From: a virus
Length of the DNA stretch: 50,062 bases
IMG/VR virus record: IMGVR_UViG_3300037200_000057
Coordinates: 1 to 50,062 of that record
Direction: 5' to 3' (one strand)
The position numbers and the translations under genes were made by a program. The notes under the pieces are model-generated. The model was not told the DNA's origin. It saw only the letters and a list, made by a program, of their open reading frames with translations, and did not search any database. Positions 13,662-20,335 of this stretch are shown here, one piece after another (within the stretch, counting starts at the first letter, position 1; every line of letters begins with the position of its first letter).

Positions 13662-13762
13662 TTGAAGTAAATTGAACGAGGAATCAGGACCACCCAGGTC
13701 TCGTCTGCCGACTTGCCTGGAGATAACCACTCCTGCGGCTTAGGCTGTACGTCGCTGCCCAC
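13658..13762 (-). CDS. Possible small protein with GTG start
   Basis: 34 residues if GTG is used; there is no ATG in frame. The sequence is protein-like (P-K-P-Q-E-W-L-S-P-G and T-W-V-V-L-I-P-R-S), and the stop overlaps the next ATG as ATGA, matching the habit of this operon. It fills an otherwise empty 140-bp gap. Confidence 0.4.
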   Translation of the reverse strand: MGSDVQPKPQEWLSPGKSADETWVVLIPRSIYFK

Positions 13763-13803
13763 CGCTAGTCGTCCTGATTTTTATCTAGGGAAACCTCAGA
13801 TTA

Positions 13804-14109
13804 TTATTGCCCTGGTTGGGTAGTATCCAGCCTGTTATCAATCGGATCGACGATAACCTCTCCAGCCGATCCGTCCCATTCGCCGAGCGGGCAGAAATCC
13901 TTGCCGTCCATGGTTAGCATGGCTCCGGCAATATCCTTATCACCATAAAACCGAATTGCGCAACCATGGGTCTCAAACTCGCAATCCCCAATGGTCTTGC
14001 CGATTAAAGGCAGCATGATGGAGTTGAACTCCCGCTTGATGCCTGCTTTCCATCCGGCATAAGTAAGGTAAATCCTTACCGCTCTAGGTTTTTTGATTTC
14101 AGTTGCCAT
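13804..14109 (-). CDS. Hypothetical protein
   Basis: 101 residues. Starts with K-K-P-R-A-V-R-I-Y-L-T-Y-A-G-W-K and contains several strands (C-E-F-E-T-H-G-C-A-I-R-F-Y-G). Two consecutive in-frame stops end it. It looks globular; no family recognised. It overlaps the preceding gene by 11 nt. Confidence 0.65.
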   Translation of the reverse strand: MATEIKKPRAVRIYLTYAGWKAGIKREFNSIMLPLIGKTIGDCEFETHGCAIRFYGDKDIAGAMLTMDGKDFCPLGEWDGSAGEVIVDPIDNRLDTTQPGQ

Positions 14110-14263
14110 TGAAAATGTAATCCATCCACATTGCCTGAAGTTGATCGGTCAGCGGCATAACGCCAAGCTTTTGGAGCACGATAATCTGAATCGTTTCCCA
14201 GCTATTGCCGTCATTGGCCTTTATAATCTTAATAATCTCAGACTTAACTTGTTCTGGATTCAT
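14099..14263 (-). CDS. Hypothetical small helical protein
   Basis: 54 residues, predicted all-helical (Q-V-K-S-E-I-I-K-I-I-K-A-N-D and W-E-T-I-Q-I-I-V-L-Q-K-L). Found by reading the minus strand; it overlaps the next gene by 11 nt, as is usual here. Function unknown. Confidence 0.55.
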   Translation of the reverse strand: MNPEQVKSEIIKIIKANDGNSWETIQIIVLQKLGVMPLTDQLQAMWMDYIFNGN

Positions 14264-14296
14264 AACTAAATTGGCCACAACAACTAGGATTTATTA

Positions 14297-14640
14297 GACC
14301 CGAGTCGTTGTGGGGAGCTATCCTATCCGGTTATCGGGTCGTTTCGGCGGCCATCCGTAATAGACGTTTCACCATCGCCAACCGCAAATGCTCTGGGTTG
14401 TACCATCCCAAAGACGGGATGCTTGCTCTCATAATCCCGGATATGCTTCATGCCGGGCGGCTGAAGCCCGAAGGAAATTGGGTGCCGGACAGATCCAAAC
14501 CTTTAGGTTTCAATAAAGAAACCCTCTGCACAGGTACGCTCTTGAAACCATGGGCGACCTGCCCGGCAATCTTTTTCTTGGATGACTTGTGCAGAGTCAA
14601 GGGGTCGCAAACCCCAATAAGTTCGTCTAGCGACGAATTG
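14297..14640. ncRNA. Structured non-coding segment, RNA candidate
   Basis: A 386-bp gap in the minus-strand gene run. It holds nested and long-range complementarity: GACCCGA/TCGGGTC, CATCCC/GGGATG, CGGGC/GCCCG, AAACC-TTTA-GGTTT, a 9-bp pair CTCTGCACA (14524) with TGTGCAGAG (14588), GGGGT-CGCAA-ACCCC and TTCGTC-TAGC-GACGAA. A plus-strand open frame of 128 codons crosses it but is not protein-like and opposes its neighbours. The strand is unclear. Confidence 0.45.
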
Positions 14641-14649
14641 CGTGAAATT

Positions 14650-14802
14650 CTAAGGCTTCAATTTGATGAAGCTAATCGGTTCACTTGGAACTGAAAAAGA
14701 GATAATGCCAAGTTCGGTTGTTTCAACCGGAACCTCGATGCATTTGCGGGTTATGACCTTTCCGTCCATATCCCGAACCTCAACAATCAAAGCTTTTCTC
14801 AT
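14650..14802 (-). CDS. Hypothetical small protein
   Basis: 50 residues: a beta-rich start (A-L-I-V-E-V-R-D-M-D-G-K-V-I) and hydrophobic/Pro-rich end. Its ATG overlaps the stop of the upstream 38-residue gene (ATGA), which supports both frames. Not recognised. Confidence 0.55.
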   Translation of the reverse strand: MRKALIVEVRDMDGKVITRKCIEVPVETTELGIISFSVPSEPISFIKLKP

Positions 14803-14915
14803 TGGATGAAGTAACGGACGGTTTGGACGATGTAATCCGTCTCGTTGCGCATTTGTGCGAAATAATCGTCCCAGAATGCGGAAGCTTCGTAATCCGGTCC
14901 TAAGTTGGATGGCAT
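14799..14915 (-). CDS. Hypothetical very small protein
   Basis: 38 residues, aromatic- and acidic-rich (D-Y-E-A-S-A-F-W-D-D-Y-F-A-Q-M). It is the first gene of the coupled chain below the hairpin array. The ATGA overlap with the next gene is the main support. Confidence 0.5.
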   Translation of the reverse strand: MPSNLGPDYEASAFWDDYFAQMRNETDYIVQTVRYFIQ

Positions 14916-14953
14916 AAGTTTTTAGTTCGTCTAGTCGGCTCCGCTTAGTTAAG

Positions 14954-15095
14954 CCTGGAATTGTTCCGAATCCATTATTCCAGGTCCTACGGAAGATAAA
15001 CTAAAGCAAGCCCACAACCGGCTAAGGCTATGGGCTTAATTAGTTTACCTAGGTCTACTTGCCTAGGTTCAAGAGGGGATTTGAAGCAATCCCCT
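14954..15095. other. Array of four strong hairpins downstream of the 15130 gene
   Basis: In order: CCTGGAAT/ATTCCAGG (8 bp), AAGCCCA/TGGGCTT (7 bp), ACCTAGG/CCTAGGT (7 bp) and AGGGGATT/AATCCCCT (8 bp), followed at once by the terminator hairpin at 15104. No gene is visible between 14,916 and 15,129. The array would form the 3' end of the transcript of the 15130-15765 gene or the 5' leader of the next operon. Confidence 0.5.
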
Positions 15096-15100
15096 TTGCT

Positions 15101-15120
15101 AAAAAGGCTTGTTAAGCCTT
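15101..15120 (-). terminator. Intrinsic terminator of the 15130-15765 gene
   Basis: On the minus strand AAGGCTT-AAC-AAGCCTT forms a 7-bp stem followed by TTT, starting 10 bp after the stop codon. Short but correctly placed. Confidence 0.55.
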
Positions 15121-15129
15121 GAATCAGAA

Positions 15130-15765
15130 TTACTTCTGATTGATGGCCCGCTGCGCTTGCAGCAAAGCCTTCTCTTCCGGCGTGATTAGGAATTTCACCA
15201 TGCCGCGCTTTTGCAGCTCGCGCTCCTTCGCCCTTGCTTCCTGCAAGGCTTCCTTCAGCTTGCTGTCTTGGAAGCGCAGCGTATGCGCCACTCCATTCGC
15301 CGACTCGCGCTTTCCGGTCATGTCCATCTTCTTAACGAGAGCCAGGGCTTCCGCCTTTGTGGCTCCCATCTTGCAGATGTCCTTGTGCTTGGCCCGAGCA
15401 CCTTTGATCTTGGCCCTGTCGTCGTCTGTGAAGTTGCACAGACTGACTTTTTGCTTGAACGCCGGATGGTCCAACGCCTTGCCCGTGACGATGGAATTCA
15501 GATATTCCGTCAATTCGTCTTGGGTGTAATTGGGGCCTGACGGTTGCGTCTCGGGTTTGGTCTCAGCAGGCGCATTGGAATGCGTTGCGTTGACTTCGCC
15601 CTTGGGCGCTTCCGGTGCCGCCGGTTTGCTCGCTTCCCTCTGTTCGATCAGGGCGATCTTGGCATTGCGTTCCTCTTGGGTGATTACCCCAGCAAGGAAC
15701 GAAGCCTCGATGGCTCCAATTTCAGACGTTGCGAGCGTGATGACTTTCTTTTGGTTTTTAGCCAT
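15130..15765 (-). CDS. Hypothetical protein, charged, possibly abundant
   Basis: 211 residues. A helical N-terminus (I-E-A-S-F-L-A-G-V-I-T-Q-E-E-R-N-A-K) is followed by a Pro/Ala/Glu-rich linker (~45-80) and a Lys-rich helical C-terminal half (A-K-I-K-G-A-R-A-K-H-K and K-L-K-E-A-L-Q-E-A-R-A-K-E-R-E). Codon use is G/C-rich at third positions like the capsid gene, suggesting high expression. It is isolated: hairpin array and terminator downstream, 1.7 kb of non-coding sequence upstream. No family recognised. Confidence 0.75.
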   Translation of the reverse strand: MAKNQKKVITLATSEIGAIEASFLAGVITQEERNAKIALIEQREASKPAAPEAPKGEVNATHSNAPAETKPETQPSGPNYTQDELTEYLNSIVTGKALDHPAFKQKVSLCNFTDDDRAKIKGARAKHKDICKMGATKAEALALVKKMDMTGKRESANGVAHTLRFQDSKLKEALQEARAKERELQKRGMVKFLITPEEKALLQAQRAINQK

Positions 15766-15779
15766 TGTGTCTAATCTCC

Positions 15780-16800
15780 TATTTTCCGCAAAGTCTTGCA
15801 GGGCAAAACTTAGAAGTTAAGCTTGCTGTAACCCACTTACTATGCGGAGAAAGTGCAGCCTCTAAGGGTTTAATGCTTAGAGGTTTACCACTCAAATTCA
15901 GAGTTTTCTCAATTTAATCCAATTGCGCCGTCCGTCTACCCTTTCGGTCTGTAGTGTGTTTGCGCAATCGTAGTCCGTTGCAAGTTAATGCTTTAGGCAC
16001 TATTGGTCCTAGAGTTTCCCCTAGGTTGATTGGTTCTCTGAAACAGATTTGCGCCGTCCCAATGCTTTCAAACCCTTTCGGGTTATCGGCTTCTAAGGAT
16101 TCGCTTAAAGCTAATCTGGAAAATACTTGTGTCGGATACCCAATAGATAAGTCTGGCAACTTGGGCAAACGGCAAAGCCGTTTCTCTAGTTAGAAACCTT
16201 ATTGAGAATGAAGTCTCATTAAGCTAAGTTTCGCATGCTATAAAAAGCAGGCTCAACTCTGTTTCATCTGAAGTTGCTCTTGGGCAAAGGTACTCCCTTT
16301 GCGCTCACCTATCCTCTTTCCTTGTCCGATTGCGTCTTTTCCATGCTTCGCCCTACTTCGCTCCTGGAGCGTGAGACTAGCGAAACGGCGAGACTCGGCT
16401 CGCCCTATGGTCTAGACCTTATCGTAACGCAACTAGGTCCATAGCTTAGCGGGTATACTGCGCTTACGACGGGCGGAGGGTCTTGAAAGAGCCCATTACC
16501 GTCTTGCAGGATTACGTCTTGCTACTCCTATTGCTCCGCTGCTGTGCGGATTTGGGGCGCTTCTCAGAACCTACGGATTTGCAGTAGGCTTTACCGGATG
16601 CGATCACTGGGATACTCTCGGAAAATTCGCCCCCATAGAAGAGGGAATCGACCCGCCTTGCCAGTCCACTGAACCGTTGCGAGCCTCAAGAAAGAGGCAC
16701 GGTCTACAGGTTGAACAAGTCGGATCGCGGAAAACCTACCCTTACCAGTCAGGCTAGTCGCGATCTCACTGAGAAACTATCAATCGAACATCCCCAATGG
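15780..16800 (-). ncRNA. Candidate large structured (ornate) RNA
   Basis: About 1 kb without a gene but with dense local and long-range complementarity: CCTCTAAG/CTTAGAGG, CCTAG/CTAGG, AAACGGC/GCCGTTT, GCAAAGG/CCTTTGC, GGCGAG/CTCGCC, CCTAC/GTAGG, GCCTC/GAGGC and GATCGCG/CGCGATC. Two hairpins have GAAA (GNRA) tetraloops only when read on the minus strand (AACCC-GAAA-GGGTT at 16071-16084 and CC-GAAA-GG inside CTAC/GTAG near 15936), which favours minus. Size and phage context recall GOLLD/ROOL-type RNAs. I cannot confirm membership. Confidence 0.5.
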
Positions 16801-17177
16801 GTCACAACGAAATTGATTTGACAAAATAAATCTAACGATAAGCAGCTAACTACTTGGTTTCCAACGAATTAAAATTCTATCTCAAACAAGAGTAGTAGGG
16901 AGAAAACCAGGCCAAATCCGCTCGATCTGCCCGGGCGCGCAACCCAACATAACCGTTATTAACAAGTAATCTCCCCTAGTCAAACCCAACCCGCAACTCA
17001 ACTCTATTCTCAGAACAAGTTCTATGCCAAGTCGCTTTTCTTTCTCGTTTGGCACAAACCTTGCTCAGCCCTTCTTGAGACTAGGACCCAGCTAACGTCA
17101 GGGACAATTCTTATGCCATCTATCCCAAACGGAGCGATTTGGTTGGGGGTGGCACGCTTTTTGCTTCATTTGGAATA
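16801..17177. other. A/T-rich intergenic stretch without recognised gene
   Basis: No convincing frame or strong hairpin. It is A/T-richer than the RNA candidate on its left and leads into the inverted repeat and parS-like site. It could hold promoters for the RNA or an origin region, but I see no clear motif. Confidence 0.3.
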
Positions 17178-17195
17178 GTTGACTAAACGGTCAAC
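17178..17195. promoter_or_regulatory. Inverted repeat next to the parS-like site
   Basis: GTTGAC-TAAACG-GTCAAC, 6-bp arms with a 6-bp spacer, ending 5 bp before the 16-bp parS-like palindrome. It could be an operator or an accessory binding site. Confidence 0.35.
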
Positions 17196-17200
17196 AAAAA

Positions 17201-17216
17201 TGTTCCACGTGGAACA
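17201..17216. promoter_or_regulatory. parS-like centromere site
   Basis: TGTTCCACGTGGAACA is a perfect 16-bp palindrome. It matches the chromosomal parS consensus TGTTNCACGTGAAACA in the core and equals the GTTCCACGTGGAAC form known from Pseudomonas and Caulobacter type ParB systems. It lies in non-coding DNA between divergent gene blocks. No ParA or ParB gene is visible here, so it would have to be bound by host ParB or by a phage ParB coded elsewhere. The short frames across it, which read M-F-H-V-E-H, are a by-product of the site. Confidence 0.7.
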
Positions 17217-17444
17217 TTCGGTCGGCCGGCTTGCGCAACCTATTGAGACTGAGACTCATGTGCAAGTAGCCTGCGCACCTGGTTTGGGAGCCGGCTGCCT
17301 GAGACCACCCGGCACCCACCACCACCCCCCGGCGCAGGGCCGCCGGATGAAAGACCCTGGTTGCACTCAAGGCCATATGGCAAATTGATTTTGGGTTATT
17401 TAGGCCCCCCCCGCTATTTTTAGTACCCCTGGTTTAGTTTTTGG
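17217..17444. other. G/C-rich intergenic block with C-tracts
   Basis: Contains runs of C (17321-17330, 17404-17412) and a G/C-rich segment that contrasts with the A/T-rich flanks. No protein-like frame on either strand. It could belong to an origin, packaging site or promoter region; nothing decides between these. Confidence 0.3.
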
Positions 17445-17493
17445 TTGACTTATATATCTATTTAGATATTTGTTTAGATATCAACTTAGATAT
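17445..17493 (+). promoter_or_regulatory. TTGACTT element plus triple 12-bp-spaced TTAGATAT repeats
   Basis: TTGACTTAT at 17445 resembles a -35 box. It is followed by TTTAGATAT, TTTAGATAT and CTTAGATAT starting at 17461, 17473 and 17485, exactly 12 bp apart, just before the ATG at 17497. The spacing suggests an operator array for a DNA-binding protein, or small iterons. Confidence 0.5.
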
Positions 17494-17496
17494 CAT

Positions 17497-17877
17497 ATGA
17501 GAAAGAAAGGTCCTAAGCCCAGTGGAGTTGTTAAGGTGGCGTACTACCGAAGGGTGGTTCCTGATCTGGTAGGGCGACTGGATTCTATCATTGATGGGTT
17601 GCCGGATGGGTCTTGCTTCCAATCTAAGGCCATTTCTGAGCCCGCAAAGGTAGCGATGGCTACCGTGGTATCAACTGGGGAGATTGAGAGCCTTAGGAAT
17701 GATAATAAGGCGCTTTTGGATGGTGCGGAAATCGCCAGGTTGAGAATTGAGGAGCTTGAGAAGAAGTTGGATCGGTGCTCTAGGGCTTCAGATAGCGAAA
17801 AGCTTGCTAAGGCTTATAGGATAGTTGATGAGCTAAAGGCTAAGATCGGCAACAAAGGTCAATGGGATCAAACATGA
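17497..17877 (+). CDS. Hypothetical protein with basic N-terminus and coiled coil
   Basis: 126 residues. Starts R-K-K-G-P-K-P, then V-A-Y-Y-R-R-V-V-P; residues ~65-115 form a coiled coil (I-E-S-L-R-N-D-N-K-A-L-L and R-L-R-I-E-E-L-E-K-K-L-D-R). The ATG was chosen over an upstream TTG that lies inside the operator-like repeats. It is the first gene of a small plus-strand group, so it could encode a regulator; this is inferred from position. Confidence 0.65.
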   Translation: MRKKGPKPSGVVKVAYYRRVVPDLVGRLDSIIDGLPDGSCFQSKAISEPAKVAMATVVSTGEIESLRNDNKALLDGAEIARLRIEELEKKLDRCSRASDSEKLAKAYRIVDELKAKIGNKGQWDQT

Positions 17878-18119
17878 GCTACGATAAAGATACCTTGTTG
17901 GAGGCGGCTAGGTTCATAGCTTGGATGAGGGGGCCGGAACCCTATCCATCCTATGTTGAAGAAGTTGCGGTTGAGGTTCCAGATGAACCTGGACGTTGGC
18001 CTGTTTGGAAGGCGCTTAGACCTGAATGGATGGGTGTCGGAAGGGTTATGTTTTACTTTGACGAATCAGCTGTCTGGGATTACCTATCCTTCATGCACCA
18101 GAAGGAACCCAAGCAATAA
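17874..18119 (+). CDS. Hypothetical acidic, Trp-rich protein
   Basis: 81 residues, start overlapping the previous stop in ATGA. Has helix L-L-E-A-A-R-F-I-A-W-M-R-G, an acidic stretch E-E-V-A-V-E-V-P-D-E-P and several Trp. No family recognised. Confidence 0.6.
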   Translation: MSYDKDTLLEAARFIAWMRGPEPYPSYVEEVAVEVPDEPGRWPVWKALRPEWMGVGRVMFYFDESAVWDYLSFMHQKEPKQ

Positions 18120-18127
18120 GGCGCAAA

Positions 18128-18289
18128 ATGACTCCACTTGAACAGGCGCTAAAAGATACTCCGCTACCAAAGGTGGATTGGAAGGCGGCAGCCAAGATCC
18201 TAGAGAAAAGCCCATATTGGCACCTGGTGTTGGAATGCGGGCGCAAAAAAACCGACCCCCTTGAGGGTCGGCGTCTCTGCTTGGACTAG
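18128..18289 (+). CDS. Hypothetical small protein
   Basis: 53 residues (T-P-L-E-Q-A-L-K-D-T-P-L-P ... W-K-A-A-A-K-I-L-E-K-S). Its 3' end overlaps the terminator of the converging minus-strand genes, so its last ~15 residues (K-K-T-D-P-L-E-G) are dictated by the hairpin. Confidence 0.5.
   Translation: MTPLEQALKDTPLPKVDWKAAAKILEKSPYWHLVLECGRKKTDPLEGRRLCLD
18245..18271 (-). terminator. Intrinsic terminator for the 18305-20243 minus-strand group
   Basis: CCGACCC-CCTTGA-GGGTCGG is a perfect 7-bp stem; on the minus strand it is followed by seven T. It lies 34 bp past the stop of the 18305 gene and inside the end of the plus-strand 53-residue gene, at the convergent junction. Confidence 0.8.
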
Positions 18290-18304
18290 AGGTTACTCCT
18301 GAGG

Positions 18305-18595
18305 TTAGACAGGATAGGAATAGACCACATACGGGCCAACCAACGGGTTAACCGAGGTTTGCTGGGATGCGAACGTAGCTTCCTGGCTGACGAGCTGGGC
18401 AATTTGCTGGTAGGCATCTTGCAAGCTGTTGAACAGCTGGTTGGACGCCGGATTCCAGGTGCTGCCGCTATTCGAGCTGTACTCGATGACGTAGAAGACT
18501 GGACCGTTCGGCGGAGGACCGGGCGGGATCTGGAGCTTACCGAAGGCGTGAACTCGATAAGTGTAGATAGATGGGGACGGATAGATTTGAGCCAT
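18305..18595 (-). CDS. Hypothetical protein, beta-rich
   Basis: 96 residues, rich in Tyr, Pro, Ser and Gln (Y-P-S-P-S-I-Y-T-Y-R-V; I-P-P-G-P-P-P-N-G-P; V-V-Y-S-Y-P-V), with G/C-rich codons like the structural genes. Possibly a small virion protein. It lies directly before a strong terminator. Confidence 0.6.
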   Translation of the reverse strand: MAQIYPSPSIYTYRVHAFGKLQIPPGPPPNGPVFYVIEYSSNSGSTWNPASNQLFNSLQDAYQQIAQLVSQEATFASQQTSVNPLVGPYVVYSYPV

Positions 18596-18638
18596 ATGAC
18601 TTGATTGTTAATTATGTTTGCAAACGGAATGATGACTA

Positions 18639-18833
18639 TCAACCACCTAGACGTTTGTCAACATCTTTTTTGTGGACGATAGAATCGTTCATTTCTATGG
18701 ACAGGTAATCCGTTAGCATCTTCAATATGCCTACCTGGCTGCAAACCAGCATGTCTGGGTATTCGTTGCGGTAGTGGGTTAGAAGCTGCCTAAGCTCCGC
18801 ACCAAACCGATAGGCCATATCTTCTTGGGTCAT
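18639..18833 (-). CDS. Hypothetical small helical protein
   Basis: 64 residues (M-A-Y-R-F-G-A-E-L-R-Q-L-L-T-H-Y-R ... L-K-M-L-T-D-Y-L). Coupled by ATGA to the small Cys/Trp-rich gene upstream. Not recognised. Confidence 0.55.
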   Translation of the reverse strand: MTQEDMAYRFGAELRQLLTHYRNEYPDMLVCSQVGILKMLTDYLSIEMNDSIVHKKDVDKRLGG

Positions 18834-18949
18834 AGTTGTGAAGAGTCTAAACTAACCCATGCAGGTGAATTCTCGTAAATAGCCATACAACCATACGGCA
18901 TGGCCCACATCCAGCTAAGGTCGGGACCGCATGCAATCCAGCAGCACAT
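18830..18949 (-). CDS. Very small Cys/Trp-rich protein
   Basis: 39 residues with C-C-W-I-A-C at the start and four Trp. Its ATG overlaps the MazG-like stop (TGATG) and its stop overlaps the next ATG (ATGA), which is the main support. Confidence 0.45.
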   Translation of the reverse strand: MCCWIACGPDLSWMWAMPYGCMAIYENSPAWVSLDSSQL

Positions 18950-19314
18950 CAGGTCACATCTCCATGCTTAAAGGGCCGACCCTTATTGTACGCCATCTTT
19001 TCTAGGATCACCTCGCCAAGCGGTAGGTTGTAGCCTCCGCAATAATCGAAGATCCGAATGACGGTATCTGCCATCTCGCAAATCTCCATTGAGCGATTGG
19101 GTAGGTGGTCGTCCATCAATCCCTTACGGATTCCGTGCAGGGCTTCGGAAAGCTCGCTGTGCATCAAGGCAATGCGGCTAAGTTTATAGTTGGTTTCGTC
19201 TGCGTCGTACCCCTCCCAGAACCCGTGGTCCCAGGAAGTCTTATGGGCGGCGTTGCACCCATCGGTAATGGCGGCTACAAAAAGCTCTTGCTTTGATTCT
19301 GCTGATAGATTCAT
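18949..19314 (-). CDS. MazG-like nucleotide pyrophosphohydrolase
   Basis: 121 residues, one all-helical domain. Typical marks: A-L-M-H-S-E-L-S-E-A-L-H-G-I-R-K-G (the E-x-x-E metal-binding helix), M-E-I-C-E-M-A-D-T-V-I-R-I-F-D-Y (E-x-x-D) and the tail K-M-A-Y-N-K-G-R-P. Family members hydrolyse NTP or dNTP to the monophosphate, and phage forms may tune nucleotide or alarmone pools. It overlaps the next gene by one nucleotide and sits downstream of the RlpA-like gene. Confidence 0.82.
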   Translation of the reverse strand: MNLSAESKQELFVAAITDGCNAAHKTSWDHGFWEGYDADETNYKLSRIALMHSELSEALHGIRKGLMDDHLPNRSMEICEMADTVIRIFDYCGGYNLPLGEVILEKMAYNKGRPFKHGDVT

Positions 19315-19646
19315 AATCTGATAATGGTTACTTCTATAACTCCTTGTTCAAGATAGCCTAACTCTCTAAACGCAGCTTTGGAAAGATCCAACAACCGTCC
19401 TTTAACGTAGAGGTCCTGATTCGGCCCTCGGTCGGTCACTTTAACCCTGACAAAAGCTCCACCTGACTCCACAAGAAGAATTGCACCCATTGGATAATCC
19501 CATGAGGCACACGTAAGCTCAGTTGGATTATAAGGATGACCATTAGCCATGATATGGCCAGCCAGCTTGTCGGAATACCACGAAGCCTTGCCGTGGCGCA
19601 CCTCAACATCCGCCTTTCCATGGTGTGCTGGAGGTTCTGCGATCAT
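19311..19646 (-). CDS. RlpA-like double-psi beta-barrel protein
   Basis: 111 residues covering a whole RlpA/DPBB domain: G-K-A-S-W-Y-S at the start, then M-A-N-G-x-x-Y-N-P, P-M-G-A-I-L-L-V, V-R-V-K-V-T-D-R-G-P (with Asp of the conserved D-R-G-P), L-D-L-S-K-A-A-F and Q-G-V-I-E-V. RlpA proteins bind or cut peptidoglycan. No signal peptide is visible, so it may act in the virion or need a holin. A lysis or wall-modification role is inferred. Confidence 0.85.
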   Translation of the reverse strand: MIAEPPAHHGKADVEVRHGKASWYSDKLAGHIMANGHPYNPTELTCASWDYPMGAILLVESGGAFVRVKVTDRGPNQDLYVKGRLLDLSKAAFRELGYLEQGVIEVTIIRL

Positions 19647-20243
19647 TTAGCTCTTCCCGTCAGCTTCGGTTGTCTTAACTTGGTCTACCACGTCGCTAAT
19701 GATCTTGTCCGCAATTTGAGCACTTTGTTCGGACAAACTCGGACTGGCCTGTTCTTGCTCAACCTCTTCCTTAGCCATGGGCGTAAGTTCGGTTTCGATC
19801 TGGATCTTGGGCTTGATCGGGGTTCCAAGATTGCGGACTTTAAAGCGAACAACCGAGTTGGCAAACTTCTCCTCTCCGGCTTCCTTGGAGGCGTCGATCA
19901 TCTTCCGCAAGGACCGCCCCGCCAACCAACCTGAACTATTGGGGTCCAGGATACCCAAACATGCCATAGCCTGGCCGATGGTTGAGAGGGTGCGGCTCAG
20001 GATCTCTTCTGATTGCTTCTCATCAACCTCCTTGGCATTGAGGTAATCCAACTGGGCTTGAAGCATACGGATGGATTGGTCGATAACTCCCTTAGAGCCA
20101 AGGTATTGCTGGACCAGAGCCATAGCCCGAAATGCGCTGCCAAACGAGGTGATAAACGCCGCTGCGTCCCGGCAGCTTAGGTTCCCCAAGCATTGCTTAT
20201 CCGAGTTCCAGTTCGTATCACCCACCAAAAATTCTTTTTTCAT
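19647..20243 (-). CDS. Hypothetical protein
   Basis: 198 residues. N-terminal half helical (A-A-A-F-I-T-S-F-G-S-A-F-R-A-M-A-L-V), middle strand-rich (R-F-K-V-R-N-L-G), C-terminal 60 acidic and Gln/Ser rich with a final amphipathic helix. First gene of the minus group, preceded by a TTGACTTTT element. It stops exactly where the RlpA-like gene starts. Unknown function. Confidence 0.7.
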   Translation of the reverse strand: MKKEFLVGDTNWNSDKQCLGNLSCRDAAAFITSFGSAFRAMALVQQYLGSKGVIDQSIRMLQAQLDYLNAKEVDEKQSEEILSRTLSTIGQAMACLGILDPNSSGWLAGRSLRKMIDASKEAGEEKFANSVVRFKVRNLGTPIKPKIQIETELTPMAKEEVEQEQASPSLSEQSAQIADKIISDVVDQVKTTEADGKS

Positions 20244-20270
20244 CGTGTAACCTATCCTCTATTTTTCACT

Positions 20271-20279
20271 AAAAGTCAA
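20271..20279 (-). promoter_or_regulatory. TTGACTTTT promoter-like element, minus strand
   Basis: TTGACTTTT lies 28 bp upstream of the ATG at 20243, in the divergent gap between minus and plus genes. The same motif occurs on the plus strand at 22942, 32057, 39570, 43346 and 45123. It resembles a -35 box; the -10 is not obvious. Confidence 0.4.
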
Positions 20280-20335
20280 GTTAGTTTTCATTTTATTCTT
20301 GTGTTTGGGCTTAGAAAGTATAGAGGTTATCTTCA

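Noticed and set aside
14308-14694. Plus-strand 128-codon frame
   Set aside because: Opposes the surrounding genes, overlaps a coupled minus-strand gene and is full of hairpins; no protein-like pattern.
16619-16690. tmRNA or tRNA on the minus strand inside the large RNA candidate
   Set aside because: GGGTCGATTCCC and GGGGGCG recalled tmRNA ends, but acceptor pairing, T-loop length and a tag frame do not fit.
17179-17388. Frames on both strands starting M-F-H-V-E-H
   Set aside because: These residues are just the translation of the parS-like palindrome; the rest is not protein-like and no leader is present.
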